Assembly (NCBI GenBank): GCA_019454705.1
Contig: JACFNS010000068.1
Location: 1-9,319, forward strand
Direction: 5' to 3'
DNA from: Taibaiella sp.
GTDB taxonomy: Bacteria > Bacteroidota > Bacteroidia > Chitinophagales > Chitinophagaceae
Length of the DNA: 9,319 nt
Below are positions 6,938-9,319 of this stretch, one piece after another. A program made the position numbers and the translations under genes. The stretch's first letter is position 1. Each line of letters opens with the position of its first letter. Under the pieces are notes generated by a model, which was not told the DNA's origin, ran no database searches, and worked only from the letters and a program-made list of their open reading frames with translations.

Positions 6938-7630
6938 ATGAGAAAGCTACTCCTCATCATGCTGATGTCTTTACCTTTTATCTCCATTGGCAAAGATAAC
7001 AACCAATTATCCGGTAACTGGCGCGAAGTAAAAAGGCTGGCGAACGGCAAGGCTGTCAGCTTCCAGGATACGATATTCTTCGAGTTCAAGCCGGGCAACG
7101 AATATGTGTGGCAGAAAGCACATGGCTTTATATATAGGGGCTCGTATAAACTGGAGAATGGTGCATTGGACATAGGTATGCGCTATTTTACCATTGTAGA
7201 GAATAAAAAGAAAAGCCTGGTGCTGAAAGATGATGTGGGCACCTATTACTTCGAGCCGTACACCCCTACCAGCCAGATGACCCCCGGCAGGGCACCTGAA
7301 CAATACGCGCCTGTCACCAGCATCAACCAAATGGTGGGCACATGGGATAAGTTCAAAGGTACCAGTGCAAGCACGCAGCAACAGATAGATTATACACGCG
7401 CTGTAAAGAAGGTGGAAATATTCGCCAGTCCGGAAAATGGGAAACTGGGTTATATATATGCCGGCAAAGATGCCGAAAACGCACCATCATGGTATGTAGA
7501 AAGTTTCTCCAACCAAACATTGTACTGCAATGGCAAAGACCGCAGGCAGTTTAAGGTACTGAAAGCAGCCAATAACGAATTGATTATCGAAGAGAACGGA
7601 TTTACCTACTTTCTCAGACGATTCAAATAA
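6938..7630 (+). CDS. Exported protein with two lipocalin-like repeats
   Basis: This 230-residue protein starts with a signal peptide (MRKLLLIMLMSLPFISIG, cleavage near residue 18) and has no lipobox, so it is probably periplasmic or secreted. The mature part looks like two similar beta-rich units. Unit 1 (about 22-108) opens LSGNWREVK and ends GTYYFEPY. Unit 2 (about 128-230) opens MVGTWDKFK and ends GFTYFLRRFK. The '(L/V)xGxW' opening followed by strands and a closing Tyr-Phe strand is typical of lipocalin-like and related small barrels of Bacteroidota; ligand and role are unknown. The frame is open back to an ATG at 6869, but that would put 23 residues before the signal peptide and overlap the divergent gene, so 6938 is chosen. 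A strong hairpin follows 22 bases after the stop. Confidence 0.85.
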   Translation: MRKLLLIMLMSLPFISIGKDNNQLSGNWREVKRLANGKAVSFQDTIFFEFKPGNEYVWQKAHGFIYRGSYKLENGALDIGMRYFTIVENKKKSLVLKDDVGTYYFEPYTPTSQMTPGRAPEQYAPVTSINQMVGTWDKFKGTSASTQQQIDYTRAVKKVEIFASPENGKLGYIYAGKDAENAPSWYVESFSNQTLYCNGKDRRQFKVLKAANNELIIEENGFTYFLRRFK

Positions 7631-7652
7631 ACACAAAACAACATTCGAACAT

Positions 7653-7680
7653 AGCGGGGTATATACCCCGCTTATTTTAT
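7653..7680 (+). terminator. Perfect palindromic terminator between convergent genes
   Basis: AGCGGGGTATATACCCCGCT (7653-7672) is a perfect 20-base palindrome with a GC-rich stem, followed on the plus strand by TATTTTAT. It lies 22 bases after the stop of the lipocalin-like gene and shares its last base with the TAA (7674-7672) of the convergent glycosyltransferase gene. The T-rich side favours rightward termination. Leftward, the hairpin is in the right place but no T-run follows, so two-way use is possible but weaker. Confidence 0.8.
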
Positions 7681-9312
7681 GCGCAAAAAATAATAATCCT
7701 GCATACTTTCTTCCCTCGTAACAGGATTGAGAAATGCAGGTTTCAGTTCGCTGATGCGGAAGCATTTACCCTTTGTCACCAAATCATATTCGTAGCCTTT
7801 CTCCTGCAATGAAGCCAACCCTTCATCCTGTGTCAGCACATACTTTCCGGGGGCCATTGCCATACTGTCTTTAGAGATAACAGCTTCAGCATAAAAGTGG
7901 AAAGCATTCAGCGGGTCTTTCATACGGTATTGTATAATATCCGATGCAGGAATGTCCTCTTGCTCTATATATTCAGACATTTGGTTGCCCAGCTGGTAGT
8001 CCATCAGACGATAGTAAAAATGATTGGTGAGGAAAAAATTGGTGAGCATAATAGCCGCCACGCTCAACCAGAACATTTTAGGTTGCAAATCTTTTTTATA
8101 GGCAAGAAAAATAAGTATCGCTATTGCAATCACCCAAAGCGTAACCCACAATACTCCGCCGGGAAATACAAACGTGACCACCAGCAGGCTACCAATCATC
8201 AACAGAAATGATATTACCCACTGGAATGGCTTAAAGAACTTGTATAGCTGTGTGTACCTGCCCTCAAAGAAATCTTTAAGCAATGCGGCAACCATAATTG
8301 CGGCCAGCGGGAATACCACGAATATATAATGCGGTAACTGGTAGCGCGAGGAGCCCAATGCCAGGTAAGCAAGTATAAATCCTCCTGCAGTTATCCATTC
8401 CTGCCCAGGCTGCTGGCGAAACTTTTGTTTGAATAAATGAACAACTTTTAAGATTAATGCGGGGATAAACAGGAATACCCATGGCAGGAATGACCAGAGC
8501 ATGTTGCTGAACAGGAAATCCAACCCCGCGCCATTGTTCCAGGGGCTTTCGCCTGTGATACGCCCAAAGCTCTGTGACCAGTAGAAGAACCGTAATCCGG
8601 AAACTCCTATTAAGCCGTTTACAGTTTTGTTTGGCTGCATATCAAACTGCTGGTATAGCCCTATGCTCATGGGTACCAGCAGCAGGGCAATTACCAATAT
8701 GCCTAACAAGTACTGCCATTGAAAAAACTTCTTCCACTCCCGTTTCAATACCCAATCGCTGCCGAAGCAGAAGATGGGTACCAGCAATGCGATAGGCCCC
8801 TTGCTCATCATACCAAAAGCTATAGCCGCACAACCCAGCAACAAATGATACAGCTTAAGGTGTACATCCCATTCTTTGATTAACCATATAGCAGTTATCA
8901 CCCAACTCATCAGCACCGTGTCTGTACGTATATCATTGCTCATAAGGAACAGCCCCTGGCAAGTACCGAATATCAATGCAGCCATGCGGCCTGTAGCATC
9001 GCCATACAGCAGCCTGGCCAACCTGTATGTAGCATATATGGCAAAGAGAGCGAATAGTATAGAAGGGAGTTTGAAACCTAAATTACCCACTCCGAATATC
9101 TTCATGCCCAGCGCGCTTATCCAAAACAGGAATGGGGGTTTATCCAGGTAATCATTCCCCCTGTCGTACAGATGCAGCCAGTTATCACTTTCCATCATCT
9201 CACGGCTTATTTCCGCATATTGCGAGGCATCTATATCCATTACACCCACCCTTACCGCAGATATATGTAATATTGCTAACAGAATAAAAACCCAGGTTGG
9301 TATTTTAGGCAT
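7672..9312 (-). CDS. ArnT-like GT39 (PMT_2) membrane glycosyltransferase
   Basis: This 546-residue polytopic inner-membrane protein should transfer a sugar from a polyprenyl-phosphate donor to a lipid or protein on the periplasmic side. The N-terminal hydrophobic segment (7-20) is followed by the GT39/ArnT signature in the first periplasmic loop: MDIDASQYAEISREMM (25-40, Asp26 and Asp28), then NWLHLYDRGNDYLDKPP (44-60) and FWISALG. E. coli ArnT has the comparable 'PDETRYAEISREML'. Further hydrophobic segments run to about residue 430, ending in a hydrophilic C-terminal domain (about 431-546), and length is typical of ArnT-like proteins. The substrate cannot be read from sequence; lipid A modification is one option. 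The ATG at 9312 fits the family N-terminus, but only seven bases remain upstream and the frame is open there, so an earlier start cannot be excluded. It is convergent with the lipocalin-like gene. Confidence 0.9.
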   Translation of the reverse strand: MPKIPTWVFILLAILHISAVRVGVMDIDASQYAEISREMMESDNWLHLYDRGNDYLDKPPFLFWISALGMKIFGVGNLGFKLPSILFALFAIYATYRLARLLYGDATGRMAALIFGTCQGLFLMSNDIRTDTVLMSWVITAIWLIKEWDVHLKLYHLLLGCAAIAFGMMSKGPIALLVPIFCFGSDWVLKREWKKFFQWQYLLGILVIALLLVPMSIGLYQQFDMQPNKTVNGLIGVSGLRFFYWSQSFGRITGESPWNNGAGLDFLFSNMLWSFLPWVFLFIPALILKVVHLFKQKFRQQPGQEWITAGGFILAYLALGSSRYQLPHYIFVVFPLAAIMVAALLKDFFEGRYTQLYKFFKPFQWVISFLLMIGSLLVVTFVFPGGVLWVTLWVIAIAILIFLAYKKDLQPKMFWLSVAAIMLTNFFLTNHFYYRLMDYQLGNQMSEYIEQEDIPASDIIQYRMKDPLNAFHFYAEAVISKDSMAMAPGKYVLTQDEGLASLQEKGYEYDLVTKGKCFRISELKPAFLNPVTREESMQDYYFLRIK

Positions 9313-9319
9313 AAGCTTA

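Noticed and set aside
7897..8211. Plus-strand open frame opposite the glycosyltransferase gene
   Set aside because: It is fully contained in the well-supported GT39 gene on the other strand, and its product has no gene-like features.
9216..9240. Apparent variation (D-A instead of D-E) in the GT39 first-loop motif
   Set aside because: The DxDAxQY form is, to my knowledge, the usual version in Bacteroidota GT39 proteins, so it is not an anomaly.

Overview
The window looks like chromosomal DNA of a Bacteroidota bacterium, most plausibly from the Chitinophagaceae or a close relative. One protein carries a C-terminal type IX secretion (Por) sorting domain. The putative promoters match the Bacteroidota -7 element TAnnTTTG, the start codons lack Shine-Dalgarno sequences, and the protein families (Omp28-like, GT39 with a DxDAxQY motif, HAE3/MMPL-type RND) are typical of that phylum. 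No tRNA, rRNA, insertion sequence, CRISPR array or phage gene is visible.

Layout. (1) Bases 1-632, minus strand: 5' part of a gene for an exported protein, starting at GTG and running off the left edge. (2) Bases 633-1206: an AT-rich gap of 574 bases between divergent genes. It holds a TAnnTTTG element, a short hairpin with a T-run, and three direct copies of AGTTAACAAA. (3) Bases 1207-3123, plus strand: a large secreted multidomain protein with a jelly-roll domain, an Omp28/thioredoxin-like domain whose CxxC is replaced, and a type IX sorting domain. (4) Bases 6883-3146, minus strand: a three-gene run of YafV-type omega-amidase, small lipoprotein and 12-TM RND-superfamily transporter, the last with its own putative promoter. 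(5) Bases 6938-7630, plus strand: a small exported protein with two lipocalin-like repeats, divergent from the amidase gene. (6) Bases 9312-7672, minus strand: an ArnT-like GT39 glycosyltransferase, convergent with the previous gene across a perfect 20-base palindromic terminator.

How the genes relate. Most products act at or beyond the cell envelope (secreted protein, lipoprotein, RND pump, periplasm-facing glycosyltransferase, exported lipocalin-like protein). The amidase is the only clear cytosolic enzyme. I see no defence, mobile or biosynthetic cassette and no convincing new multi-gene system. The points most worth a second look are the redox-dead Omp28-like domain in a type IX cargo protein, the possible short RNA and GTTAAC repeats in the 633-1206 gap, and the internally duplicated lipocalin-like protein.
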